A stretch of DNA of 64,000 bases from Gelatoporia subvermispora B (GCA_000320605.2 KB445802.1:735122-799121); one strand, 5' to 3'. Shown: positions 23,953 through 36,776, counted from the first letter of the stretch. Numbers and translations: made by a program. Notes: generated by a model not told the origin, from the sequence alone.

Positions 23953-25192
23953 ATGGCCACGTTCAACTCCACCTCGTTCATTGTGGACGATGCGGACCCC
24001 AAAATAACATACTCGCCTGGGTGGGCGTTGGACACTTCGAGTGCAACGCCGAGGTTCAACCGCACGCTGCACATTGCCAATGTGACCGGTCAGTGGGCCT
24101 CTTTAAACTTTACTGGTGAGCACATCCTGTCATCGCATCCCGCCTCTTGTCGCAAACGCATGTGGCAGGGGTTTCCGTGGCTGTGTATGGCGATTATGGA
24201 GTAGATGCATTCCAATTTGCCCTCTCGTCGTACGCGATCGATGGAACCCAAGTGGGCACATATAAGCCACCCTTCACTTTCTCTACTTCAAAGAGCACCC
24301 TTGCAAATAATGTGCTGTTCTTTCAATCTCCACCGTTGACACAGGGCACGCATGTCTTGAGCATTACCGTTGATCTGGCAGCGCCACCGGGATTATTTTA
24401 CCTTGACTACATCGTTTACACTCCCGGATCTCATACTTCTTCTCAGTTGCAATCAACGTCATCCAGCCCTGCTTCTACGGCGGTATCTTCAGTAGCGGCA
24501 TCTTCGTCTATCGCGAGTATCGCTGCTACTCCGTCCTTTTCATCTGTAGGTTGACTGGTATGGAATGATAAAACCTTCGACGCTAAGACATTTGCGCAGA
24601 AATTACCAGTAGGGGCAATCGTAGGCGGCGGGATCGGCGGGATGTTTGCATTGGTCCTCATCGCGGTCTTAGGTTACTACTGCCTCTACAGAAGGATGAT
24701 GAGACCCAATCTTGGTATGTCATTTAGCCATGGGTTGTTGCGATGCTAACCCTTGCCTTGCAAGACTCCGAACTCGAGATTGATGTCGAGCCGTACATCA
24801 AGATCTGCCACGAGAGCGACGAAGCACAACAGCGAGGTTCAAACACGCGTAATTCCAATACGGAGTCGACCTCCCCTCAGGCGCTGCACAGCCACCCCTT
24901 GCATGATACGTCTTCGGATTCCCTCGGGAAGCCATCGATCCCCAACATACTGTCAAGAAGCTTGCAATCGGTAACTTCTGAGACGGCAACCAGCTCCGCT
25001 ACGACAGCAATGACAGCGGCGCATCGGTCAGAGACGACATTGCACAGCTTCGTGACGTTACAGCACAACGATTCTGGGATACGTCTTCAATTGGTCCCGG
25101 GGCAAACGATCCCGGAGATGTTGATCCACGAACTGCCCCCTGCATATACTCGCGCGACTGATGGGTACCAGGGCGGTGTCTTTCTTTGTTGA
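23953..25192 (+). CDS. Single-pass membrane protein with YSPGW ectodomain and PPxY tail, copy A
   Basis: Four exons. The ectodomain reads FIVDDADPKITYSPGWALD, NFTGVSVAVYGDYGVDAFQF, LSSYAIDGTQVGTY and GLFYLDYIVYTPG, a beta-sandwich-like pattern common in large Agaricomycete families. A Ser/Thr linker follows, then a transmembrane segment (VGAIVGGGIGGMFALVLIAV) with basic LYRRMMRP after it. The cytosolic tail ends in TLQHNDSGIRL and HELPPAYTR. There is no N-terminal signal peptide, so the transmembrane segment probably acts as signal-anchor. PPAY fits the PPxY ligand of WW domains, for example Rsp5-type ubiquitin ligases (inference). Its end has extra residues after PPAYTR compared with copy B. 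Function unknown. Confidence 0.8.
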
Positions 25193-25667
25193 CGACGGAC
25201 ACTACATAACATGACCTCAAGTGGGGGATTGGGTCACAAATCTATTAGCGTAGAGGCGTTGTCAGACTCGAAGCAAACTATCTCGGAATGTAATTCGCTG
25301 TTTGTATATGTCTGTCAAGATATGCTCCACAAACAGAGAGCGTACACCCTGGCTCAGAAAATGGCTCTCTGCCCTCCAGGCTGTCTCTGGCCACGGGTAG
25401 GATCGGTCCTATACGCACAGCTCGTTGGGCACATGCTTCGGTGTTATGCTGCAGCTTGAAGGGCACGTTCTTAAATTGCGTAGTTCATCAACGCGGTAAG
25501 GAGATATGGCACGGCAAGAGCTCAACATCAAAATGTGTCTGCGCGTATGTACCATGGCTTAGGGCATCAAGGCGCCTATGACACGTAACCCATACAAGCT
25601 ATGTTCGGCTTCTCCTCCGCCTCCTCCTCACGCTCCCGACTGAGGGCAGAACATCGAACGGTTTCTA
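25193..25667. other. Spacer between copy A and the HIS5 pseudogene
   Basis: No gene seen. It carries the 3' flank of copy A and the junction of the tandem duplication. Confidence 0.4.
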
Positions 25668-25963
25668 CACAGCTGTTCGCTCGGCTTGCGAAACTCACGT
25701 TTTTGAGTTGGGCACTGCCATGAGCGACAACGATGCGAACTTCATAATGGTGCCCGCACTCGAGAAGAGCAGCACTGAGAGCCCGGACAACACGCGCGAG
25801 CAAGCGACATACAAAAGGCTCGCGGAAGAAGAGGGTGTCGTAGTCAGGTACCGAGCGAGGTGGTAAACCCGGGTGTGCAGGGTGCTGACGGATAACGGTG
25901 GGAAGCGCAGAGGAGAATGAGGTGCTGCTGAGCCGACCCGGGGAGCTCCTGAGGAAGGTTTGA
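25668..25963 (+). pseudogene. HIS5 3'-end fragment, broken duplicate
   Basis: This matches the last roughly 75-100 codons of the intact HIS5 gene upstream, including DANFIMVPALEKSS and YKRLAEEEGVVVRYR. It is broken by a small insertion in the RYRGGEPG segment (cgagcgaggtggtaaaccc) and by a TGA at the position of the Leu codon in CAGCLRIT. The stop codon and the 3' flank are conserved. There is no start or upstream aminotransferase domain, so it cannot encode an enzyme. It marks the left end of the second duplication unit. Confidence 0.88.
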
Positions 25964-26896
25964 TGTAGACCAGTCAGATGGATGCAACGTGGACTCTTTC
26001 AGCTTCTTTATGAGGCTCAGAAGACACCACGTGCCCGGCTCATCACACGTAATCGTATCGATCAGGTAGGTGGGGACGTGAATGAATGGTACTCTGTGGC
26101 CTCGCTCCGTCCAGAAGACGAGTCGCAGCACATGCTTATATGTTTTTTCAGCGTCTGCGTCTTGACAGAACTCTACATTACAGCAGCATGCAATTGTCCC
26201 AACACGCTCTCCTGCCATTCTCGCAAGCCGCGCCGCTGCAGTCGCTGTTCTGAGTGGGGTGCGGACGCAATCCTTGAAAATGATGCAGATTCTCACGTTT
26301 CGTGTAGGTCCAAGTGTAGCATCGACGCCGCAGTTCTCTGATCGTTGGCTTGGAGTTTGCTCCACAATCTGTGCTCAAATCCAGGTACCAACACTAAAAT
26401 CGACTACAGCGGGTTCCTGCGAAAGCCGTGGATGTGTGGCCGGCTCTCTATTGCGGTTTCGCTTCTACTGGACCCGTGCAGCGCCGGGATGGGAGCACGG
26501 CCAAACCTTTAGATACCGGCGAGCCTCGCCCGTCTCTCCCTGGCAATCTCTCTGCAGACTTCTCCAACTGCGTCGGAAGGCCCTAGCAGCGCCATGCTAT
26601 GCCACACAACGTGGGCGCCGCCTCTGATCTGCGGCACTGCAGTCAACATTCATGATGTACATCCGTCGGGGTCGCGAGAGCATGCATGGGGATAAGGGGC
26701 GCTGGATAGAAGTCACACCGCCGCTTTTTTCGTGCTCCAATCCCACGTCGCGCGCGATCTGGAGGCGATAAGCTCACAGCACACCGGGCGTGCCGCTTAT
26801 CCGAGGCGTCATCCCCGATGCGTTCCAAGGATGTACTTAAGCTTGCTGCGGGTCCGATGGACAGCTCTGGCTGGATCCCCCGGACGCTCGCCCTCC
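25964..26896. other. Duplicated intergenic spacer (copy of 23063-23952)
   Basis: This is visibly homologous to the spacer between HIS5 and copy A, for example gtgcaattgtcc..ctctcctgccat and cttctactggaccc..tgcagcgccgggatgg. No gene is evident in either copy. It should hold the promoter of copy B. Confidence 0.6.
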
Positions 26897-28106
26897 ATGG
26901 CCACGTTCAACTCCACCTCGCTCATTGTGGACGATGCGGACCCCAAAATAACGTACTCGCCTGGGTGGGCGTTGGACAACTCGGGTGTCACGCCAGGGTT
27001 CAACCACACGCTGCATATTGCCAATGCGACCGGTCAGTGGGCCTCCTTCAACTTTACTGGTGAGCACATCCTGTCATGCATCCCGCATCTTGTCTCAGAC
27101 ACATGGGATAGGGGTCTCCGTGGCCGTCTATGGCGATTACGGAGTAAATGCATTCCAATTTACCCTTTCGTCGTACGCGATCGATGGGACCAAAGTGGGC
27201 ACATATCAGCCGCCCATAAACATGTCTATCGAAACATCAGACCTCCTTGCAAACAATGTTGTGTTCTACCAATCTCCGCCACTGACTCAGGGCACGCATG
27301 TCTTGAACATCACCATTAATCAGGCCGCACCAGCGGGATTATTCTACCTTGACTACATCGTTTTCACTCCCGGATCTCCTACTTCTTCTCAGTCACAACC
27401 AACGTCGTCAGGTTCGGCCTCTACTCCAGTGTTCTCGGCGGTGGCACCTTCGTCCGTCACGACTGTCACAGCCACTGCATCCCCTTCTTCAGTACGTTTT
27501 CTCGTGGGAAACGGTGGAAATTGTGACATTGATATATCTCGTGCAGAAGTCACACGTAGGCGCAATCGTAGGCGGTGTCATCGGCGGAGTGGTTGCACTA
27601 GTCCTCATTGTGGTATTTGGCTACTACTGCTATCGCAGAAAGATGATGAGACCCAGTCTTGGTGAGTCGTCTGGCTGTGTGGTGTTGCGATACTAACACT
27701 CGCCTCTCAAGATTCCAAACTCGAAATCGAGCCGTACATTCAGGCCCCCCGCCATGCGGGCGACGGTACTAGATGGCTGGATTCGAACACGCATGTCAAT
27801 ACGGAGTCGCTTCCCGCGCAGGGCTTGCAAAGCTACCCTGTGAGCGATGCGTCTTCGGATTTCCCCGAGAAGTCATCTATCTCCAAAACCAAAAAACGCC
27901 CTGGACACATGCGATCGGTGACTTCTGAGACGGCATCCAGCTCCGCTACAACAGCGACAACAGCGACGACGCAGTCAGAGACAACATCGCACAGCTTCGT
28001 GACGTTGCAGCACAACGATTCCGGGATACGTCTTCCACCAGTTCTGGAGCAAGCAATCCCGGAAGTGCCGGTACCCGAACTTCCCCCTGCGTATACTCGC
28101 AATTGA
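26897..28106 (+). CDS. Single-pass membrane protein with YSPGW ectodomain and PPxY tail, copy B
   Basis: Four exons at the same intron positions as copy A. The ectodomain reads LIVDDADPKITYSPGWALD, GVSVAVYGDYGVNAFQF, LSSYAIDGTKVGTY and GLFYLDYIVFTPG; the Ser/Pro linker is followed by the membrane span VGAIVGGVIGGVVALVLIVV and YRRKMMRPSL. The tail ends TLQHNDSGIRLPP and PELPPAYTRN-stop. It is the second product of the tandem duplication and appears intact. Conservation of the terminal motif while the middle of the tail has diverged suggests the motif is functional. Confidence 0.82.
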
Positions 28107-29085
28107 AAGGTGCTGTGTTGATGGCTTTCCTTTACTTATGACAGAAAATGCGTAACATGACCTTACGGACTTTATGGGCCCTTGACGGTTTGTGATTCAC
28201 GGGTTCGGAAGTGATGCCTTCTATGACTATACTTTACTACTGTGCGTGGCTCTGGTACATGGATAGGAGATCCTGTTGTGATTGTCGGATCCATCTCAAG
28301 GATTAATTTACGAGAGACCCCAGTCGTAATCGTTTGTCATTGATGTACGCGATTTATTACAACTACTTAGGCCAGACCTCAGCCCCTCCTACTCCATTCA
28401 CTGTGGAATAAGTGGTAATTCGTCAGAAATGAATGTCATATCGACCTTCCTCTCGACCCTATTGTCGCTACCCTCAACCTTAGAAATTGATTCAGTCCCA
28501 TACCACAGTACTGACTTCAGGTGCTTGAGAAGATTCGCGGCAGCCGCAAGCGCCCTAAATATGCTTCCTGGGGTTCTCCCGTCACAGAATTCTCTGCTCA
28601 CTATCAGTCTCCCCGATCCGCAGACAGTTTCTGTGCAACGGATGGATCGATGACCGCTTGTCGACCCGTCGACATCGTTCGTGATGCTCTCACGCTAACG
28701 AAGCGACGTCTGAGATCCCAGCTCCGGCGGCAAACGGTAAAATGACCTGAGGCGCTCCTTCGTTCAAGTCTTCGGATAGCCCCTTGGCAACTCGAGGTCC
28801 TCCGCGCGAAACATCACCAAGAGATCCTCGCCCGGCTTGGCGTAACTCAATCAGATGGGAACGCTGAATGATGTTGTATATCTCTGAAGCCGCCTTCAAT
28901 GATTGTTCTGCGGACAGACTGTCACGGAGTTCCCTTTGATGCGCCTGCGACAGCGCAAGGAATCAAACATTACGTGCGTTGTCCACTCCGTGCCTGGACC
29001 AATGCCCTTTAGGCTGGCTGTATAAAGTGAAGTATTATGCGAGGGTAGAGCACGACGCCTAGCGCGTCCCCCTCGTCCCTCCGCT
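28107..29085. other. Intergenic between copies B and C
   Basis: No supportable gene. Short ORFs of about 70 codons occur on both strands without motifs. A candidate core promoter (GGCTGTATAAAGTG) at about 29016-29029 lies roughly 60 bp before the copy C ATG. Confidence 0.45.
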
Positions 29086-30319
29086 ATGAGTGCATTCAAC
29101 GCAACGGCCCTCATCGTGGACGACGCTTCCCCGAGCGTCGTCTATTCACCTGGCTGGGTGCTCGATATTCCCTCATCTGCGGAGTACAATCAGACTAAAC
29201 ATGGAGCTACAGCGGCAGGATTGACGGCGACGTTCAAGTTCACAGGTACGCTCATTATGTCGTAGTCGTATTTTTGATGAACGAAATTGACCAACGCCGG
29301 CAGGCACTGGAATCGAGGTCTATGGGTCCCTCGGATCCATCGATGTCTATGGCCGACCAGTCTCGAGCTATTCCATTGACAGTGTCCAGCAGGGCACGTA
29401 TCAGGCGCCGATCATCAACCCAGGCTTTGCGCAGACCAACGTCTTGTTCTTTCGCTCTCCCCCGCTCAGCCCTGCCACACATACCCTGGAAGTTACGAAT
29501 CAGAATGGCACCGCTCCTAGTACGCTGTGGCTCGATTATTTTGTGTTCACTCCGTCGGCCGATTCAGCGTCAGCATCTGGATCGTCTGCTTCTCAGTCTT
29601 TGTCCGGGTCAGCATCGATATCGAAACCGTCGTCTGCGTCATCCTCCTCTCAATCGTTGACACTGCCGCCCACATCTTCTGGATTCGTCCAGACAACTTC
29701 GTCTGCGCCAGGGACTAGCGCACCTGTCGTATCGACGTCTCCTGCAGTCACATCCCATGCTGCTGTCAGTTCTATCTTGATGGGTTTATTCCACCTTGCT
29801 GACGCTTACTTCGCGTGTGTTAGAAAGCGCCGACAGGAGCTATTGCTGGAGGGGTGGTCGGTGGCGTGGCTGTGATTGTTATTATCGCTGCACTACTCTA
29901 CTTCTTCAAACGTCAAAAGAAGGCACAGGCTGAAGGTGAGCATATTATATGTTTCTGGTCGGAGAAGCTTCTGATTTGTGCTTCTAGACATCAATCCTTT
30001 CGGTTCATGGCGCGACCCAAGCGGTTCTGCAGGGCTACAGAAGTTTAGTACACCACCGCATTCCCCTCCTGGTACACCGGTACCCCCCGCTATCGAACCG
30101 CTAGTCATGTCTGAGGCACAACCGCCTAGTACTTCTTCGAAGAGACCTATTGTTCTCCGGCCCCCTCACGCAGCAGTTGATGGCGATGCCGGTTCTAGCA
30201 TGGCGCCCACAGCAGTCTCCGTCCCTGAAGCAGGACCTATCACTTTGCAACACAACGATTCTGGTGTGCGCTTGCCGCGTCCGGTCGTTGAAGTACCCCC
30301 TGCTTATTCCGCGGACTGA
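29086..30319 (+). CDS. Single-pass membrane protein with YSPGW ectodomain and PPxY tail, copy C
   Basis: The start MSAFNATALIVDDASP at 29086 is followed by VVYSPGWVLD and, after an intron, GTGIEVYGSLGSIDVYG, VSSYSIDSVQQGTY and STLWLDYFVFTP. A Ser-rich linker leads to the membrane span TGAIAGGVVGGVAVIVIIAA with FFKRQKK after it. The tail ends TLQHNDSGVRLPR and VEVPPAYSAD-stop. It is a more diverged paralogue of copies A and B in the same direction. All domains are present, so it is probably functional. The role is unknown; cell-surface sensing or wall binding is only a guess. Confidence 0.8.
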
Positions 30320-32906
30320 CGAGTCACAACGCGATCAGCTCTACCATCCTGAATCCCCGTCCGTCTATACGCTCATGTGATATCTCGCTTCTTATTTGAA
30401 CCAACTCCACTTCCCATCTTTAGTTGCTACGAACTCGCTGAATACGCTTTGACAATACACGATACTGGTCATATACTTTATGCCTGCAGCCTCATCACGA
30501 CTGTGCCAGTGCTAAGATTGCTCAGAAGGATTTATGCGTTCTCCGTAGCCCTCAAACATGATGCAGCTTTGCAAAAGTTTCCAGACCTACATGAGATGCG
30601 ATGGAAACGGACATCATACGTACACCTTTGACGATTTTGGATCAGTGATCACAGTCTGCATATTAGCGCTGACAATCATACGCGCGCTTTTTGAGCTCGT
30701 GACGTCTCGTGCCAACCATATCGTCCCCTCCTTAGCAAGGGGGCCGAGCCGGATACCTTACTTTTCCTTCGCTAGACCCTGCTCATAACATGCCGTTCGA
30801 TTCACTACATACCGAGCAAACACGCACTGCGGAACCCAACTTCTCCTTGACACTGCGGCAGCGGCATGATCCTACCGTTTGTGCTGCGCTGGCCGGTCAC
30901 GGCAATACCTTCAGTTCACTCCTGTATCAGCTCGCAGATTTGAACACTGCTTCACAATCAAGTGCAGGACTTGTGCCTCGTTTTTTAGCTTCCCAACTTT
31001 GACAATACAGTCATCACATTGTAACAGGTCACAAAGTACCGCGGCATTGCGATTGTGCACTGCGTCCTACTACGTCACTACACGCGAGTCGATCAACAAA
31101 ATGGGACCTGAAACCAGTAAGTATGCCGAGCTTGCTTAACCGTTTTCCGGTCTCCATCATCCTCCCGCACGACAAGCGTGCTACGCGACCATGGTGCCCC
31201 ACTGGAAGAGATACGCACGCAGATCTCGCAAGACAAGCTTCGCTTCTTGCCCAAGCTCTCTTCTTCAGATCTCGTGCACACATGGCCCTCACGCCGGCTA
31301 CATCCCATCCCCTTCCAACATACCCCACGACTTTGCTGCACCGATATTTGGGTGTCAAATTTGCATCGACATACCTCGAAGATTGCAAAAGTGATAACAC
31401 GAGGAGCTGGTCTTGTAGGTGCTCGATCGTTTTCGTCAATGCCCCCATAGTACGTGCGCTATACCCAGCTCTGTTTGGATGTCGCTCGAGTGAAGAGGCC
31501 ATAGAAGAGGAATTTCAATGTTTCGCAACAAAGACACAGATGAATTAATGATCTACCAAGTTCTGAGCTTTTGGCAGACTAGACTAACGAATCGATAAGT
31601 ACTAGTGTTGCATGTGTCCCGGTAATACAAAGTCGTCCGATAACAACTGAGAACATAGCCACCAGATGGATTCGAGGTACTCTATGCAGAAACAGCAATA
31701 TTTCTAGTGGACATCCCAAGATCTCAATGATATTATGCCCTCAGTAACTGATCACGTCTGGTCGGAAACGCAAGGCATTACCGTTCAATCAATGCTGCTT
31801 TGACACTCCTTTGGAAATGTAAGTGTACGCGTCCATTGGATACTCAATTACGAAAATTGCAACGTGGCCGGGCTGGTGTGCAAGTTTGGGTCGCTGAGTG
31901 CTGTCCGGTATGACGTAGTAGACGTCGATCACAACGACTTGACAGAAGCTCAGAGTCGGGCGTATATAAAGCCTCGGCCTCTCTGCCTTCGCATCCCCGG
32001 ATCCCCACACCCTCCTGAACCACTATTTATACTTTTCTGTACACCCATGACACAGGGCACTGAAGAATATAGCCGGAGCATCATCCAGTGCCGTGTTGGA
32101 GCTTTCTCAGCATCGCCAGCAGACGTCGCACTGCCATCTTGATTTCCATGCAGTACGACGACCTCACTGGCTTAAATCCAATAGTAGTCTAGTCAAGCTT
32201 ATTTCGCAAAGGAAGAGAGAAAGATAGTAGCGAAGCACCATTTCTTTCATAATGAGAGACTATATGCGCAGAATTGAGCAGCAGAAAGTACGTCGAGAAT
32301 GGTCTTGCTCCATATCATGGTCGCCTTCTGGCGTCTTGTCAAGGGCTCACCTCTGCTCCATATCTCTGCAGGCGAATCTCTCAGAGCCTCTAAGTCTTCC
32401 CCAAAAGCTAGATGCTGTTGGTACTGGATACAATGGAGAGTGGGTGGTTGCAGGTGGTTGCGGTCGCGGCGGACCGCGCGTGTGGCGGCTGGCCGCTGCC
32501 GCGCGCGGAGCGCGGCAACGCCACGTGCGGGGACCGCAGACAGGCACAGAGAACCGCCCTGGAATCATGCCGACGTGCATTCGAGCGAAATGAACTGCTA
32601 GCGCTTTCGTCTTCATCGCTTTTCTGTTCAACTCACAGCCGTCGCCTTCGGACAAGACTGTGCCGCAGCGGTGAGTAGGAGTCGTCCGAGGTCGTTATCC
32701 GTTTATCTGACCGCGCCATGGGCTCCTTCGTCCGTCTCTGCAGACCGCTGGATCCGCTGACAGCCCAGCTCAGGCGATTCTCATCTTTGCCGCCTCTTGC
32801 CTTGACTAGTACAGCGCTACATTCTGTTCATCACCATTCGTCAATCATTCTGAGTTGCTCGCATCTGCACGCATATACCCATCACTTTTGAGACCGCCAC
32901 TCATCT
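30320..32906. other. 2.6-kb interval without a supported gene
   Basis: ORFs of 70-157 codons occur on both strands (for example near 31.03-31.55 kb) but carry no motif I recognise and overlap each other. A TATA-like gtatataaagcc lies near 31,961. The right end holds the promoter and leader of the ubiquitin protease, including a 57-codon upstream ORF at 32718-32891. Confidence 0.4.
32718..32891 (+). other. Upstream ORF in the ubiquitin-protease leader, 57 codons
   Basis: An ATG at 32718 (MGSFVRLCRPLDPLTAQLRR) opens a frame that stops at 32891, 15 bp before the protease ATG. If the transcript includes it, it could lower translation of the main frame. No transcript evidence is available, and an ORF of this length can occur by chance. 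Confidence 0.3.
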
Positions 32907-35900
32907 ATGTTGAAGCACAAGAAGAACCCAACAGCGCAAGAACTCTATCGTGCACGGAAGCAGCGGGAAGAAGAGGAGAAGGACGCCCACCTGCCTCCGG
33001 GCTTGATCAACCATGGCAATACGTGCTTCATGAACTCGACCCTGCAAGGCGTGCGTATTGACTTTATACTTTGTGCGTCGAGTGCACTGCACAGTGCTGA
33101 CGTGCACCCAGCTCATGGCCACCGAGCTGTTGCACAACCTCATTACTTTCGAGCCCGTCCCCCCCAACCTACAGAAATCGACCGGCTCGTCCATTATCGC
33201 GAGGCGCTCACCGCAGCTCACGAACGGGCACGGGCTTGGCGGCCAATACGAACGTGCAAGGGTCGAGGGTATGCCATTGGGCGACATCTTTATCCAGACT
33301 ATGCAGAAGGCCTGGAGTATGCAGGACAGCCGGCAACGGGGGAGCATGAGCCCGAAGTGGGTGTCTGTCTTGGTGTGGCCGAGGGCGCTGCTGATGTCTG
33401 CGCAGGGACATCCTGATGGCGATTGGTCGCAAGTATGACCAGTACCTGGACTTTCGACAGCAGGATGCGCACGAGTTTTTGCGCCATATGTTGGATGCGA
33501 TGCGTATGGAGGAGCTCGATGTTTGTATTTTCGCAGTCTATCCGTGAGTCTCAGCGCTCAACCTGTTGCAGATCATCAAGCAGCGACTACCTCCGCCGCC
33601 GAAGGAGAAGCGGAAGCGCTCGCGGCCAAAAGCCTCTCCAGCTACCGCCTCGACTCCTGAGCCTCAAGATCCATCCGCACGAGCATCCACCTCATCACCA
33701 GCACTCCCCCAACAGCCGGACGGCTTGTCCTCGCCATCAATCGCGCCGTCGGACGACGAAAAGCTCGAGTCGTTCGTCGATATGCTCTTTGGCGGGCGGC
33801 TCGCGAGCATCCTGGTGTGCGAAAAGTGCAAGAAGGTGTCGCTCACGTACGAGGACTTCAACGACCTGAGCCTGAGCATCAAGCCGGAGGACTACGGCAA
33901 GGGCCGTAAGCGCGACCGCCTGAAGATGCTGGCGCGCAAGCTGCGGTTCCGCCAGCCCACGCACCGCTCGTCGTCCGTGCCCGCAGCTGTGCGGCGCAGC
34001 TCGGAGGTCGCCGCGCAGGAGGAGGAGCCCCCGATCCTCGAGGACCCGCGGCGGAAGAGCTTCGACCACGCGAGCGCGGAGATGGACGAGGCGCGGGATG
34101 AGGTGCGCGAGATGTCGGGCGAGCAGCGCACGGCGGAGTCGGCGGTCGAGGACGAGTTGAGCGGAGAGGAGAGCGAGATGGACGAGCCAGACCGTGTGCG
34201 CTCGGGCGCGGGCACGCCGTTTGGCAAAGGGGAGAAGGCGCGGGAGAGAGAGGAAGGCGATCAGGATAAGGAAAAGAAGGGCAAGTGCAAAGACAAGGAC
34301 AAGGACGACCCATGGGGCAAGCTCGGACGCCGTCTCAGCATGTCGGTGAAGATGGGGTGGATCGACAAGGACGCACGGCGGTCCAGCCGGTCGCACGAAC
34401 GCGAGCGGGGCAGGCGGAGAGACAAGGGTGACGATATGCAGGCCACGGACGGCGACGGGCTTGAGTCGCGGGCCTCCCTTGCACCGTCGAGACGACCGAC
34501 CATCGATGCTACCTCGAATGCGGGCGAGGCTGATGGAGCCCGGATACGCAGTATTTCTGCCTCGCCTGTACCGCCTTCGCCCGTGTCGACGCCCTCTGCT
34601 ATCCCCGCTGCAATCCGGCTGCCAAATATTCGGCGATCGTCTGGGTCGCCGTTCATTCACGTGCGCCATAGCCACAAGTCCCCTGCCGCTCCCAAGTCTT
34701 CTCCGGAAGAGTCTGCCTATCTCCGACAGCTCCTCGCAGATATTCATCTCGCTAGCAACAACCCCCTGGCCGTGTTGCACACCGCATTGAGCGGTGGCGC
34801 TCTTGGCGGAGGTGCTACCCCCGCGACGCCGATGTCGGCGCAAGCGATGTGGACCAAGATGGGACATTTGCCGGGCATCGAGGAGTGTCTACGCATGTTC
34901 ACGGCTGTCGAGATACTTGATGGGGAGAACATGGTCGGCTGTCATCGCTGCTGGAAGATTGCAAATGGGTTGTACAAGCCGAAGCATTCCGAACAGCAAG
35001 AGGAGGAGGATGCAGACTCAGAGAGCGAGAACAGCGAAGATAGCGCAGAGCACACTGGGCAAGACGAGTCGTCTCAACCGCCAAGCAGTAGCTCCGATGG
35101 CGCACTGTCGTCTCCGGATGAGTTGTTCGGTGGACGTATATCCGCTGCATCAGCCTCTGCCCTCGACATGACTGCTTCGGTTTCATCTGACTACTTCTAC
35201 GACACCAAGTCTGTGTCTTCTGCGCCTACCACAGTGGAGTCGATCTCTGTCAACCATTCAAGCCCTCCGTCGAAGGAGAAGCCAGCCAAACCTGTAACAT
35301 CATCCACTGCGCGCCCATCCACTTACGTCGGCCTACCCATTCCTTCTATCTCTACTACTGCTCCAGAGTCCCCAATCTCTCCGCCTGCCCAATCTTCTGG
35401 CGAGGAACCCTCTGCTGAGGAAAGGTCGGACGGCGCGATTCAGGGCCTTGGTGCGTCGCCTTCAGTCGATTCCTTGCTCACGCCTCGCGCCCCCAATCAA
35501 TCCCGCCCTCGCAGGCGCAGGACAGGTGGCCTCGACGACAGCAGCTCGAGCTCGGACGAGAGCTTCGGGTCCGAGAGCGAGGCGTCCGGACATACGTCTG
35601 TTTACTCGGACGCGTCCCCCGTCGCGTCGCCCGCGGCCTCGCCAAATGCGTCCGTCGAGCGGCTGCGGAGCACGGCCACTTCCCCCGTGCAGCCGTCCGT
35701 GGTATCGGCGTCTGCCTCCGCTGCGCGCTCGGCGAAGCGGAAGGCAAAGGTGCCCAAGTCACAGCAGGTCGTACTAAGGCGGACGTACAAGCGGTACCTC
35801 ATCGCGGTGCCGCCACCAATCCTCGTCGTGCACCTGAAGCGCTTCCATCAGGTGTCCAAGTCGCACAGCGTGACGCTCACGGGCGGGTTCAAGAAGCTGG

Positions 35901-36412
35901 ACGAGTTCGTCGCGTTCCCAGAGTATTTAGACCTTACGCCGTTCCTGGCGCCGCGTAAAGAGGACTATGGCCTAGGGCACGCCAAGGGTAAAGCGGAGCA
36001 TGGGAAGGAGCAGAAGGAGAGGGAGCCGGAGCCGTGCATGTATCGCCTGTATGCGGTGGTCGTGCATATCGGCAACATGGTATGTTCAAAGTCGACTTCG
36101 AGTTATGATAGGGCCCTGATATGTTTTTTCAAGCTCGGTGGTCACTATGTGGCCTACACTGCTCTGCCTCCTTCCAGTCCATCTTCAGCCGTGCCGAACC
36201 CTGAAACTGTGGGCAAAGAGGGCTCACCCTCTGCATATCCTGCGTCTCCAAAGTTGAGTGTACAGCAGTCCAAGGAGAGCACAGAGGGCGCGCAGAAGCC
36301 AGCGAAGCGCCAGAGACAGTGGGCGTACATCAGCGACACGGTCGTCCGGCTCACGACGATCGACGAGGTGCTCAAAGCCAAGGCATACATTTGCATGTAT
36401 GAGCGGATATAA
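32907..36412 (+). CDS. Ubiquitin-specific protease (USP16/45-like), about 1096 aa
   Basis: This is a C19 cysteine protease that removes ubiquitin. Five exons (32907-33050, 33112-33356, 33406-33520, 33572-36079, 36134-36412) join in phase. The Cys box is GLINHGNTCFMNSTLQ, with Cys near residue 40; YLDFRQQDAHEFLRHML is the QDAHEF box. The finger region has VCEKCKKVSLTYEDFNDLSL and GCHRCWKIANG. The C-terminal lobe has PPPILVVHLKRFHQV and the His box LGGHYVAYTA near residue 1008, with WAYISDTVV after it. A very long charged and Ser-rich insert separates the two halves, which makes the protein longer than typical USP16 relatives. The N-terminus is Lys/Glu-rich and has no zinc-finger UBP domain. 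Confidence 0.9.
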
Positions 36413-36776
36413 TTGCAACTATTGAGCGAGAGACTTCGACCGTACTCGTGCAGATCACTACACGGATACTCCTTGTCCCTCGTAGTCTCGGATCCGGGCC
36501 AGACACATACTGATGCGGACTTGCTTTGCTTGCATATATGTATTGCGTAGCTAACTTATCTCTCATGATTCCCGCGGCGTCAGCATGTATAGACCATGTA
36601 GAGCGCCATGCGCCGTTTCTGTATATTCTACATGCAAGACGTAATACCAAATCGTAGAAGCATCGAACAATCTAACCCTTCTTTTCGTCTTGTTCGCACA
36701 ATCTCCTACCCCAGAAGTTCCAAGCGGGATTTCAGCTCATGGCGGATATTAGGTAGAATATCTGAAGCCGAAATCA

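Larger units (their letters stand above)
23063..28106. repeat. Tandem segmental duplication, unit about 2.9 kb
   Basis: Unit 1 starts within the last exon of HIS5 (about 22.79 kb) and continues through the spacer into the membrane-protein gene at 23953. Unit 2 repeats the same order: HIS5-like fragment from about 25.67 kb, homologous spacer at 25.96-26.90 kb, then the paralogue at 26897. The sequence gtagaccagtcagatggatg follows the HIS5 stop in both. The offset is about 2.90 kb at the HIS5 end and 2.94 kb at the gene starts, so indels have accumulated. Coordinates given cover the region downstream of intact HIS5. Confidence 0.85.

Noticed and set aside
31029..31548. Possible genes of 141-157 codons on both strands
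   Set aside because: They overlap each other, have no motif or signal peptide, and have no consistent splice continuation.
33737..34867. 376-codon ORF on the minus strand opposite the ubiquitin protease
   Set aside because: It lies wholly inside the GC-rich coding exon of the protease and is Arg/Leu-rich with no motif, as expected of an antisense shadow.
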